From JAAZZIT01 sp964480525 (GTDB taxonomy: Bacteria > Bacillota > Clostridia > Oscillospirales > Ruminococcaceae), in contig CAYZOV010000022.1 in assembly GCA_964480525.1 (NCBI GenBank), positions 1-25,647 of the forward strand: 25,647 nucleotides of DNA. Direction: 5' to 3'. Numbering within the stretch: the first letter of the stretch is position 1; each line of letters begins with the position of its first letter. The notes below the pieces were generated by a model. The model had not been told where the DNA came from and did no database searches. It saw only the letters and a list, made by a program, of their open reading frames with translations. A program made the translations under genes and the position numbers. Positions 15,151 through 22,166 of the stretch are shown here, piece by piece.

Positions 15151-16077
15151 ATGAATCTGGCAATTATTCTTTTCAAGCAGGTTTTGATAATGCTTGTTTA
15201 CCTTTGCGTGGGGGCGGTGTGTTTTAAGACAAAACTTGTGACCAACGAGGGCAACAAAAGTTTGTCGAATCTTGTTTTGTATGTGGCAAACCCTTTGCTG
15301 ATTTTGGTTTCGTATCAGCAGGATTTTTCCGTGAAACTTCTCAAAGGTTTGGGGCAGACACTTTTGCTGACGGCTTTGGGGTATGCTGTTTTCATAGCTT
15401 TGGGGATTGTTTTTGTAAAAAACAAAGACGGCGTTGAAACGGCTATTGAACGGTTTTCGGTGATTTATTCAAACTGCGGTTTTATGGGAATCCCCATTGC
15501 CAAAGTGCTTTTGGGCAATGAGGGCGTTTTTTACATAACCGCTTTTAACACGGTGTTTAACCTTTTGGTCTGGACGCACGGAGTGGTGCTTATTTCGGGG
15601 GACAAACGGCAAATCAACATAAAAAAAGTTGCAACAAATCCTACGATTATCGCAACGCTTGTGGGGTTTATTCTGTTTGTAACGAGGGTTTCTTTGCCCG
15701 AAATTCTGTTTACAGCCTGCAACAACATCAGTCTTACGGTGGCGCCTTTGGCAATGATTGTTGCGGGTGTGACAATTGCCCAGACCAACCCGAAAAAGGC
15801 TTTTACCAACATGAGAGTTTATTATGTGACATTTTTAAAACTTGTTTTGATACCTTTTGCTGTAATTTTGCTGTTTGAATTTTTACCTTTTGCCATTGAC
15901 CAAACGGTGCTTATTACAACGGCGTTGGCGTTTGCCTGTCCGTCCGCAACGATTTGCACTATGTTTTCCATACGTTTTGACAAAAACGACCGATACAGCG
16001 CCGAAATTTTTGCGGTGACAACGATTTTGTCGGTTGCAAGTATGCCTGTGATGATTTATTTGCAATCGCTGTTGTAA
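15151..16077 (+). CDS. Auxin efflux carrier (AEC) family permease
   Basis: This 308-residue membrane protein has about ten hydrophobic segments split by a polar centre (from DKRQINIKKVATNPTIIATL), the typical layout of the AEC family. Features such as VANPLLILVSYQ, YSNCGFMGIPIAKVLLG and ACPSATICTMFS match it. Bacterial members export or import small carboxylates such as malate, but the substrate cannot be told here. The ATG at 15151 follows a GGAG site. Longer in-frame starts run through the pyrE terminator and are rejected. No partner gene is evident. Confidence 0.85.
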   Translation: MNLAIILFKQVLIMLVYLCVGAVCFKTKLVTNEGNKSLSNLVLYVANPLLILVSYQQDFSVKLLKGLGQTLLLTALGYAVFIALGIVFVKNKDGVETAIERFSVIYSNCGFMGIPIAKVLLGNEGVFYITAFNTVFNLLVWTHGVVLISGDKRQINIKKVATNPTIIATLVGFILFVTRVSLPEILFTACNNISLTVAPLAMIVAGVTIAQTNPKKAFTNMRVYYVTFLKLVLIPFAVILLFEFLPFAIDQTVLITTALAFACPSATICTMFSIRFDKNDRYSAEIFAVTTILSVASMPVMIYLQSLL

Positions 16078-16111
16078 TTTTTTTAAAAGCCTTAAAAACC
16101 TATAAAAAGAA

Positions 16112-16219
16112 AAGTGGACCGCTTCGGTTAAGAAGCAGTCCGAGTATAAATTATAGGGGAGAAGTTGCCAATAAAAATTGGCGATATATGGGGCTTGGGG
16201 TAAAAGCCACCATACACTT
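16112..16219. ncRNA. Candidate multibranched structured RNA between the AEC gene and rsmE
   Basis: An outer stem AAGTG/CACTT (16112-16116 with 16215-16219) encloses three hairpins. They are GGACcGCTTC/GAAGCaGTCC (16116-16141), GCCAAT/ATTGGC (16167-16182) and TATGG-GGCTT/AAGCC-CCATA (16187-16214). On the minus strand the first hairpin is followed by a U-rich run, like a terminator. The transcribed strand is therefore unresolved, with minus slightly favoured. No known RNA family is recognised. Confidence 0.45.
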
Positions 16220-16226
16220 ATGAAAA

Positions 16227-16266
16227 AACTGTCTTGGAGAAACTTTCGGTTTCCCTTTCGACAGTT
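16227..16266 (-). terminator. Hairpin upstream of rsmE, terminator-like on the minus strand
   Basis: AACTGTC (16227-16233) pairs with GACAGTT (16260-16266), with an inner GAAAC/GTTTC stem. On the minus strand it continues into six U. On the plus strand it merges into a TATAAT (16266-16271) that could be the rsmE -10 box, although its -35 is poor. Confidence 0.45.
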
Positions 16267-16371
16267 ATAATAATACAGGCTGTTTGTGTATTCTGTGTGA
16301 AAAAAAGTTGATAATTTGCTAAAACCGAAAAATTTTTTTTGTGATTTTTTGTAGAAAAAAGGTGGAAAATT

Positions 16372-17091
16372 ATGCCAAGATTTTTTATTGATGAAAAACC
16401 GAAAGATTTATATGTAATCACAGGTGAGGACGCAGTTCATATCGGCAGGTCGCTGCGAATGAGGGTGGGGGACGAAATTACCCTTTGCCACGGCGGGGAA
16501 GATTTTTTGTGTAAAATTGAAAAATTTACGGACTGCGAAGTTTTTTGCAAAGTTTTGTCAAGCCAAATGTCAAATGCCGAACCCGACGTTAAATTGACGC
16601 TTTTTCAGGCTTTGCCAAAAGGCGATAAAACGGAGCTTATAATTCAAAAAGCTGTGGAATTAGGCGCTTTTAGGGTGGTTTTGGTGCTGACCGAAAGGTG
16701 TGTTAGCCGACCTGACAAAAAGAGTTTTGAGAAAAAATTGCTTCGTTATCAAAAAATTTCTCAATCTGCCGCTAAGCAGAGCGGACGTGGAATTATACCC
16801 GAAATTTCAGGAATACTAAGTTTGAACGAAGCTGTGGAAGAAATGAAAAAGCTTGACTGTTCGGTGGTTTGTTACGAAAAAGGCGGTATTTCCCTTAATC
16901 AGGCGGGATTTTTGCCAAACAGCTCTATTGGGGTTTTCGTGGGCAGCGAGGGCGGATTTGAGAAAAAAGAGGTGGATTTGTGCGCCCAAAACGGAATCAC
17001 GCCTGTGGGGTTGGGAAGCAGAATTTTGCGGTGCGAAACCGCTCCGATTGCAACTCTGAGTATTATTATGAACCTGACGGGAAATATGTAA
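16372..17091 (+). CDS. rsmE: 16S rRNA m3U1498 methyltransferase RsmE
   Basis: This 239-residue SPOUT-class methyltransferase methylates N3 of U1498 in helix 44 of 16S rRNA. The N-terminal PUA-like part starts PRFFIDE and includes HIGRSLRMRVGDEI. The C-terminal trefoil-knot region carries VGSEGGFEKKEV (190-201) and LGSRILRCETAPIATL (214-229), which bind S-adenosylmethionine. The start follows AAAGGTGG. In many Firmicutes it follows prmA or dnaJ, but here it follows the AEC gene and the structured intergenic region. Confidence 0.95.
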   Translation: MPRFFIDEKPKDLYVITGEDAVHIGRSLRMRVGDEITLCHGGEDFLCKIEKFTDCEVFCKVLSSQMSNAEPDVKLTLFQALPKGDKTELIIQKAVELGAFRVVLVLTERCVSRPDKKSFEKKLLRYQKISQSAAKQSGRGIIPEISGILSLNEAVEEMKKLDCSVVCYEKGGISLNQAGFLPNSSIGVFVGSEGGFEKKEVDLCAQNGITPVGLGSRILRCETAPIATLSIIMNLTGNM

Positions 17092-17124
17092 TTGTGATAA
17101 TTTTGCGAAATATTAAAAAAATAC

Positions 17125-17153
17125 TTGAATTTATCGAAAATATGTGTTACAAT
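17125..17153 (+). promoter_or_regulatory. Promoter of the Asp/Cys-rich small protein gene
   Basis: TTGAAT (17125-17130), 17 bases and TACAAT (17148-17153). Confidence 0.7.
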
Positions 17154-17193
17154 AATAGTGTAATTAATTTAAATTTAAAAGGAGTGTTTTAAA

Positions 17194-17445
17194 ATGGGTA
17201 ACTTTTTGAAAGTTTTGGGCGGACTTGCTCTCGTTGGCGGTATTGCTGCTGCTGTTCTTGCAATTAAAAAGCGCAAGGATATGGAAGAATACGATTACGA
17301 AGAATTTGACGATTGCGATTGCGATTGCGATTGCTGTTGCGACGACGAATGTGATTGTGACGATTGCAACGACGAAAACGTAACCGACGACGTTGAAGCT
17401 GACCTTGACAAGGTTGAAGAACCTGTTGAAGAAGTTGACGAATAA
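17194..17445 (+). CDS. Small membrane-anchored Asp/Cys-rich protein, unknown function
   Basis: This 83-residue protein has three parts. A glycine/alanine-rich hydrophobic segment (about 4-23, ending in KKRK) resembles the anchors of YtxH-like proteins. A centre has nine cysteines alternating with aspartates (DCDCDCDCCC, then CDCDDC). The tail is strongly acidic (EEPVEEVDE). The strict codon pattern GAT-TGC could arise by repeat expansion. A role in metal binding or redox buffering is possible but not shown. AAAGGAG precedes the ATG, and the gene has its own promoter and terminator, which argues that it is real. Confidence 0.75.
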   Translation: MGNFLKVLGGLALVGGIAAAVLAIKKRKDMEEYDYEEFDDCDCDCDCCCDDECDCDDCNDENVTDDVEADLDKVEEPVEEVDE

Positions 17446-17457
17446 TTGTCTGCACTT

Positions 17458-17491
17458 AAAACCGCCTGCTGTTGTGGGCGGTTTTATTTTT
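17458..17491 (+). terminator. Terminator of the small Asp/Cys-rich protein gene
   Basis: AAAACCGCC (17458-17466) pairs with GGGCGGTTTT (17476-17485), followed by ATTTTT. Confidence 0.9.
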
Positions 17492-17518
17492 AATATATTT
17501 AAAAAATGCAAAATGTAC

Positions 17519-17547
17519 TTGACAAATAGGCGTAAATAATGTATAAT
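17519..17547 (+). promoter_or_regulatory. Consensus promoter of tRNA-Leu
   Basis: TTGACA (17519-17524) and TATAAT (17542-17547) are both perfect, with a 17-base spacer. The tRNA begins 19 bases after the -10 box. Confidence 0.9.
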
Positions 17548-17565
17548 ATTTTAGTAATTTAATAA

Positions 17566-17652
17566 GCCGCTGTGGTGGAATAGGCAGACACAAGGGACTT
17601 AAAATCCCTCGGAGTAAAATCCGTACCGGTTCGAGTCCGGTTAGCGGCACCA
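17566..17652 (+). tRNA. tRNA-Leu (anticodon TAA), CCA encoded
   Basis: The acceptor stem GCCGCTG pairs with TAGCGGC (17642-17648). The anticodon stem AGGGA/TCCCT (17593-17609) encloses CTTAAAA with anticodon TAA at 17600-17602. A long variable arm (CGGAG..ATCCG) marks a class II tRNA, and the T arm reads CCGG-TTCGAGT-CCGG. The 3' CCA is in the DNA. It decodes UUA and, by wobble, UUG. Confidence 0.97.
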
Positions 17653-17658
17653 GAAAAT

Positions 17659-17688
17659 GCACTTAACTTTAATGCTAGGTGCTTTTTT
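17659..17688 (+). terminator. Terminator of tRNA-Leu
   Basis: GCACTT (17659-17664) pairs with AGGTGC (17677-17682), followed directly by TTTTTT. Confidence 0.75.
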
Positions 17689-17753
17689 GTTTTATATGCT
17701 TTTAAGTGTGTGATGTGTTTTGTGATTTTTTACCAAAAATATTCAAAAAAGTA

Positions 17754-17782
17754 TTGACTAATTGATATATATGTGATATACT
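17754..17782 (+). promoter_or_regulatory. Promoter of the secreted protein / lipoprotein / ABC cluster
   Basis: TTGACT (17754-17759), 17 bases and TATACT (17777-17782). It leaves a leader of about 115 bases that contains a tiny reading frame (ATG at 17833, four codons including stop) after a G-rich stretch. No further promoter or terminator is obvious up to 22100, so this is probably the operon promoter. Confidence 0.75.
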
Positions 17783-17904
17783 AAATTATAGTAAACTTTG
17801 TGTTAAATTTTAGGAAAGGTAGGGTGGGTCCAATGCAGATTTAATTTTCATGAAGAATCTCGAAATTTTGTCAAAACTTTTACAGTTTAAGAGGAGGAAA
17901 AAAC

Positions 17905-18336
17905 ATGAAAATTACAAGAAAAATCGCTGCTGTGTGCGCAGCTATGACAATGACGGTTAGTATGATGAGTGTTAATGTAAATGCGGCGTCTACGCCGTAC
18001 AATTGGACGATAAAAAAATCCTACGGTCAGCCGACTTCGACCGTAAAATGCGAGGGAGAAGTTAAAAATCTTACGGCTGCAGCAGATGACGCAATCGACT
18101 TTACTTGTTCGTCTATGAGTAATTCATCAGCAACGGTTAAATTTGACATTGAATCAGCATTTAAAAAAGTATCAAGTCAATATGCTTATGTGCATTATGC
18201 GGGTGATACAGATTCAATCAAATTTAAAGCTTATTGGTATAATGATAAAGATTGTGAAGATGGCAAATGTTCAATCATGGGTACTCTTTACAATGATACT
18301 TCAACAACATTTACTGCCAGCGGAACAGCTAAATAA
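17905..18336 (+). CDS. Small secreted four-cysteine protein, unknown family
   Basis: This 143-residue protein has a clear Sec signal peptide: MKITRK, a hydrophobic core, and a likely cut at VNA-AS after residue 27. The mature part of about 116 residues is rich in Ser, Thr, Lys and Asp, with an aromatic YAYVHYAG/KAYWYND stretch. It has four cysteines (49, 68, 117, 122) that could form two disulfides. GAGGAGG precedes the start. It is first in an operon with a lipoprotein and an ABC exporter, so it may be the exported effector, a substrate sensor or a bacteriocin-like protein. It does not show the lactococcin 972 or lantibiotic features I know. Function is unassigned. Confidence 0.8.
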   Translation: MKITRKIAAVCAAMTMTVSMMSVNVNAASTPYNWTIKKSYGQPTSTVKCEGEVKNLTAAADDAIDFTCSSMSNSSATVKFDIESAFKKVSSQYAYVHYAGDTDSIKFKAYWYNDKDCEDGKCSIMGTLYNDTSTTFTASGTAK

Positions 18337-18367
18337 TAGTTGAGTTTCAAGAAAGGAGACAAACAAG

Positions 18368-19615
18368 ATGAAAGCAAAACGCATTTTGGCATTGGGTTTG
18401 GCGGTTGTGTCGCTTTTTGTGACAGGTTGTCAGAATGCTCCAGACGAGGTAAAGAAAGAGAATGAAATTTTAAATAACAAAGTTAATTCCGACGGGGTGG
18501 CACTTGAATTTGCCACCCTTGAAGAAATCAGAAATACATACGAAGAACAAAACAAAAACAACAGTACCAACATTCAAGTGGGATATGTTCGTGTCAGTCA
18601 AGGCGATTCTATGCCGTCGTATACTGTAAAGAAACGTATATTAGATGGGTATCCTGATTATTCTGATCTTGTTGAATATGTTTACGGAGAAAAAGTTGAA
18701 GATCACCCTGAAAGCGTTATGACTTATTCACATACTGAAGAATTTCCCGGTACAGATTGTTCGGGGTGTTTTTTATATGTTCCCAATGAAGAAGATATTA
18801 TGTCTCGTTTTATCACTTGGGATTGTGGTGGAATAGCTGTTACTTATAATCGAGAATCAACCAGTAGTATGGAGGGCTATCCTATAGTTAAAATGTACCA
18901 AATATTTATGGGTGATACGGTCGGTGATGACAGTTATGTTATGACCGACGGCAAAGAATTAAAGGTTAGCGACGCAATTTCTACTGTTGAGGATTTTTGT
19001 AACAATTACTTTTCTCCAATGCTGAATAATGAGTTTCACTACTCGGTAAAAGAACTTTTTGTTCATCAGTATGATGACGGAACTTATGGATATAATTATG
19101 ACATGGAATATACTGATGTTAATGGCAATATTATCGGTTCTTGCATTATGCGTTGCCGTGACCTTGAGGGTTTTGATGAAGGAACAGTTCCGTATGTTCT
19201 AGCAAATGACTGTCACGGATATGTATTCGATACTGATAAAACGCACATGACTGCATATCAGGAATCTACGCCTGTGAAAGGTGACGAAACCGATAAAGGA
19301 GAACAGCTTTTAACATACGAAAGTGCTTTGGAAGTAATGTCAAATCGACTTGCTACGGCAAAACAGTATGATTTTGATATTGCATCACTTGAATATCTTG
19401 TGGTATATCCTGCAGAACCCGGTTATTTAACACGAGATGAAAGAGGAGATCTAAACGATCTTAATATATCTAAAATAGACCATGATAATGAAAGAACATA
19501 TGAAGTTCGTCCATACTGGGTTTTCAGAGATTTTGAAAAAAACACAACATCAGAAGCCCACTACGGAGGTTTTATTATAGTTGACGCACTCACGGGTGAA
19601 GTGTCGGTGTATTAA
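18368..19615 (+). CDS. Large lipoprotein of unknown function next to an ABC exporter
   Basis: This 415-residue protein has a lipoprotein signal peptide with lipobox VTGC (Cys21), so it should be anchored to the outer face of the membrane. The rest is mostly polar and acidic. The C-terminal part (from about 310, LTYESALEVMSNRL) ends YEVRPYWVFRDF...GGFIIVDALTGEVSVY, which resembles the tandem PepSY-like fold of YycH/YycI-type proteins. Codons GAT, TAT and AAT are frequent, whereas the housekeeping genes here prefer GAC and AAC, so the gene may be acquired. AGAAAGGAG lies upstream. By position it could be an immunity or substrate-capture lipoprotein for the ABC transporter that follows. Confidence 0.8.
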   Translation: MKAKRILALGLAVVSLFVTGCQNAPDEVKKENEILNNKVNSDGVALEFATLEEIRNTYEEQNKNNSTNIQVGYVRVSQGDSMPSYTVKKRILDGYPDYSDLVEYVYGEKVEDHPESVMTYSHTEEFPGTDCSGCFLYVPNEEDIMSRFITWDCGGIAVTYNRESTSSMEGYPIVKMYQIFMGDTVGDDSYVMTDGKELKVSDAISTVEDFCNNYFSPMLNNEFHYSVKELFVHQYDDGTYGYNYDMEYTDVNGNIIGSCIMRCRDLEGFDEGTVPYVLANDCHGYVFDTDKTHMTAYQESTPVKGDETDKGEQLLTYESALEVMSNRLATAKQYDFDIASLEYLVVYPAEPGYLTRDERGDLNDLNISKIDHDNERTYEVRPYWVFRDFEKNTTSEAHYGGFIIVDALTGEVSVY

Positions 19616-19630
19616 ATAAGGAAAAAAAGT

Positions 19631-20548
19631 ATGCTTAAAGCTTTAAAATATGATTTAAAAAAGAATATTTTCAGCGTGAATTTTCTTTTGGCAATTGTGG
19701 TAGTATTTCTTCTTATATGCGCAACTGCGTACGAAGTGTCGGGTGGAGATTCGTATTTAAGTTATCCTTTTATCAAGTTTATTTTTAATACCGATAAAGG
19801 ATTGTGGGAAAGCAATTATTTCTATTCAGGTGTGAAAATGTTTGAAAAAGGTTTTTCCAACCGATGGACGGCGATTTTTCTTCCCATAATTACGGGCATA
19901 TCCTGTGTTCCTATGCTGTGCGACGAACTTAACACAAATACATATCGTATGTCAGTAATACGTTTAGGAAAAACTAACTTTGTTTTGTCAAAATTCTTTT
20001 CGGCAATTATTACTGCTGTTTTGATAATTGCTATTCCGTACATAATATTTGCTGTGTACTGTATGTCTGTTTTTCCGACGCTGGAGTTTTACATTCAAAA
20101 TGCCGACAGTAGTTATGCCGAAAGGTTGACTAAAATTTTTGAAATGCAAAGAAGCGGTTTTAACAAAATTATCGGAAACGACAACGCACTTGTTACAATT
20201 GTAGGAAGAATTGTGACTGCTTCGATTTTTTCAGCTATTCCTTGTCTTTTGGCAATGCTTTTGGGGGCGGTTACGAGAAACAAATTTGTATCTCTTTCGT
20301 TGCCTGTGATGTTTTATTTTGGAATAACACAGATTATGGCAAATTTAACGAACAAGGCTTTGGAAGAAACAGGAAATACACCTGCGACTATTTTCTTTGA
20401 CCCGACAGAGCGTTTTTTCAATGTAGAATTTTGGTTTGAAAATTTTACAAAGTTGGGGATAGGATATATTTATCTTTATGCTTTGGCGGTGACGGTTGTG
20501 TTGTTTTTGTTGTTTAACTTTGTTATGCGTAGGAGGGTTGGAAACTAG
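19631..20548 (+). CDS. ABC-2-like transporter permease (first subunit)
   Basis: This 305-residue membrane protein has about six segments. It begins with an N-terminal cytosolic MLKALKYDLKKNIF and a membrane span, then an external loop (to about residue 75). The paired element YRMSVIRLGKTNFVLSKFFSAIITAVLIIAIPYI is the usual coupling segment of ABC-2 permeases. It ends in FNFVMRRRVGN. The start follows AAGGAAAA, 15 bases after the lipoprotein gene. Its stop overlaps the next start by one base (TAGTG), so the two membrane subunits are translationally coupled and probably pair. The exact family is not recognised. Confidence 0.8.
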   Translation: MLKALKYDLKKNIFSVNFLLAIVVVFLLICATAYEVSGGDSYLSYPFIKFIFNTDKGLWESNYFYSGVKMFEKGFSNRWTAIFLPIITGISCVPMLCDELNTNTYRMSVIRLGKTNFVLSKFFSAIITAVLIIAIPYIIFAVYCMSVFPTLEFYIQNADSSYAERLTKIFEMQRSGFNKIIGNDNALVTIVGRIVTASIFSAIPCLLAMLLGAVTRNKFVSLSLPVMFYFGITQIMANLTNKALEETGNTPATIFFDPTERFFNVEFWFENFTKLGIGYIYLYALAVTVVLFLLFNFVMRRRVGN

Positions 20549-21411
20549 TGAATAAGATTAAAAGCAGTCTGTCCGTTGCAAGGACGACGTATACAAATTG
20601 GTTGTTCAGTTCACGAATTATAATTATGGGGTTTGTGTTTATGTTTATGTATTCTTATGTCATAGACCCTATGCTGAAATACAGCGATTATTACAACACT
20701 CCGCTTAACGTTCTTGAACCTTTTACGGCGATAGTCAACAACAAATATTCTCTTCCTCTTGTAATTTTCGGATTTCTTGTTATGATTGCGGATTTTCCCA
20801 GACTTGATGATTTTTCAACCTTTTTAATTTTCAGAACAGGGCGGTTTGTCTGGGCGTTTGGACAGATTATTTTTCTGATATTTTCGGGCATGACATATAT
20901 TCTGTTTATACTATTTTCGTCAATGATTTGCGTTGCGTCAAAGAGTTTTATTCTGAATGCGTGGAGCCTTGCGGCGAGATATGCAGCGGATACAGACGAT
21001 ATTATTGTGTTAATGTACCCTTTTGCCAGAATTGATTTGAGCGTTCTTAACCAAGTCAGACCGTACAGCGCAGTTATTCATGGTGTGTTGCTTGTGTTAA
21101 TGTTTATTCTGGCTGTGGGTTTGGTTCAAATGCTTTTTGCGGTTATGCAGAAAAAAGTTATCAGCGTTTTTATAAATTTGTTAATGTGTGCTTTGGGTCT
21201 TGTTTTGATTGTGGCAGATGTAAATTTAAAATGGCTTTTTCCGATTTCAAATGCGGTTTACGGTTGGCATTATGACGATTATCTTAATGAAACTAACGTA
21301 CCTATAACTTTTTCCTATGTGTATTTTATTGTTTTTGATGTTATCATCGGAATAATCTTAATTAACATAGTTAAAAGATGTTCATTTCACATAACAGGAG
21401 GAACAGAATAA
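20548..21411 (+). CDS. Membrane subunit of the ABC exporter (second permease)
   Basis: This 287-residue protein has about six hydrophobic segments. It starts with GTG, preceded by AGGAGGG inside the end of the previous gene. FLIFRTGRFVWAFGQIIFLIFSGMTYILFILFSS resembles the coupling element and following span of ABC-2-like permeases (compare RLGKTNFVLSKFF in its partner). It differs in sequence from the first subunit, so the transporter would be a heterodimer, as in LanE/LanG. It ends in TAATG overlapping the ATPase start. The family is not recognised. Confidence 0.8.
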   Translation: MNKIKSSLSVARTTYTNWLFSSRIIIMGFVFMFMYSYVIDPMLKYSDYYNTPLNVLEPFTAIVNNKYSLPLVIFGFLVMIADFPRLDDFSTFLIFRTGRFVWAFGQIIFLIFSGMTYILFILFSSMICVASKSFILNAWSLAARYAADTDDIIVLMYPFARIDLSVLNQVRPYSAVIHGVLLVLMFILAVGLVQMLFAVMQKKVISVFINLLMCALGLVLIVADVNLKWLFPISNAVYGWHYDDYLNETNVPITFSYVYFIVFDVIIGIILINIVKRCSFHITGGTE

Positions 21412-22043
21412 TGAATGAAATTATCCAAGTAAAAGAACTTAATTTGACCATTGGAAAAACTGAAATTTTAAAAAACATAAACGTGACCTTTGACGAAGGC
21501 AAAATACACGGGCTTATCGGAAGAAACGGCAGCGGAAAAACAATGCTTATGAAGTGCATTTGCGGATTTGTAAAACCAACAAGCGGTGAAGTAACCGTTG
21601 ACGGCAAACGTGTGGGCAAAGATGTTGATTTTCCGAAAGACATGGGTATTATTATCGAAACGCCGGGTTTTATCCCGTATTATTCGGGGTATAAGAATCT
21701 CAAGCTTCTTGCAGGGCTTAATAACAAAATCAGCAAGGAAGAAATTAAAAACAGTATGAAGCAAGTTGGACTTGACCCGGAGTTAAAACGTCATGTTCGG
21801 AAGTATTCTCTCGGTATGCGTCAGCGTTTGGGACTTGCGCAGGCGATTATGGAAAACCCGAAAATACTTGTACTTGACGAGCCGTTTAACGGTCTTGACA
21901 AGGACGGCGTTAAGGAAATGAGAGAATATCTTTTGGGTTATAGAGAGCAGGGCAAGACGATTCTGATATGTTCACATTCGGCAGAAGATATTTCCGTTTT
22001 GTGCGACACGGTGCATGAAATGGACAAAGGATTTTTGACTTGA
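21411..22043 (+). CDS. ABC transporter ATPase with E-loop (LanF/BcrA-like)
   Basis: This 210-residue nucleotide-binding subunit would power the two preceding membrane proteins. Walker A is GRNGSGKT (37-44), the signature is YSLGMRQ (132-138), Walker B is ILVLDE (152-157) and the switch His is His189 (CSHS). At the Q-loop the residue is Glu83 (IIETPGF). Glutamate at this place is known in lantibiotic-immunity ATPases (LanF) and bacitracin-type exporters. The protein is short and ends soon after the switch region, lacking the C-terminal extension of BcrA. The ATG at 21411 follows AGGAGG. An in-frame ATG at 21378 lies inside the previous gene and is not used. A terminator follows. Confidence 0.92.
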   Translation: MNEIIQVKELNLTIGKTEILKNINVTFDEGKIHGLIGRNGSGKTMLMKCICGFVKPTSGEVTVDGKRVGKDVDFPKDMGIIIETPGFIPYYSGYKNLKLLAGLNNKISKEEIKNSMKQVGLDPELKRHVRKYSLGMRQRLGLAQAIMENPKILVLDEPFNGLDKDGVKEMREYLLGYREQGKTILICSHSAEDISVLCDTVHEMDKGFLT

Positions 22044-22108
22044 TGAAAAACATATTTGTTTGAGAATTAAACAACAGCATATATCAACTGAAATTTTCAC
22101 ATAAAATC

Positions 22109-22142
22109 AAAAGCCACTTGGTTATAAAATCAAGTGGCTTTT
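22109..22142. terminator. Bidirectional terminator between the ABC cluster and the M23 gene
   Basis: AAAAGCCACTTG (22109-22120) pairs perfectly with CAAGTGGCTTTT (22131-22142). T-runs occur on both strands, so it ends the ABC operon and the convergent M23 gene. Confidence 0.9.
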
Positions 22143-22166
22143 GTATATTGGAGGGAAAGGAAGTGG

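Noticed and set aside
16218..16421. A 67-residue minus-strand frame before rsmE
   Set aside because: It covers the hairpin region and the rsmE start and has no binding site or conserved features.
17456..17662. A minus-strand open frame starting MHFLVPLTGLEPVRILLRG
   Set aside because: It is the reverse complement of tRNA-Leu, a well-known false protein call.
17850..17960. A 36-residue frame overlapping the start of the secreted protein gene
   Set aside because: No ribosome binding site precedes its ATG, and it only spans the binding site and signal peptide of the real gene in another frame.
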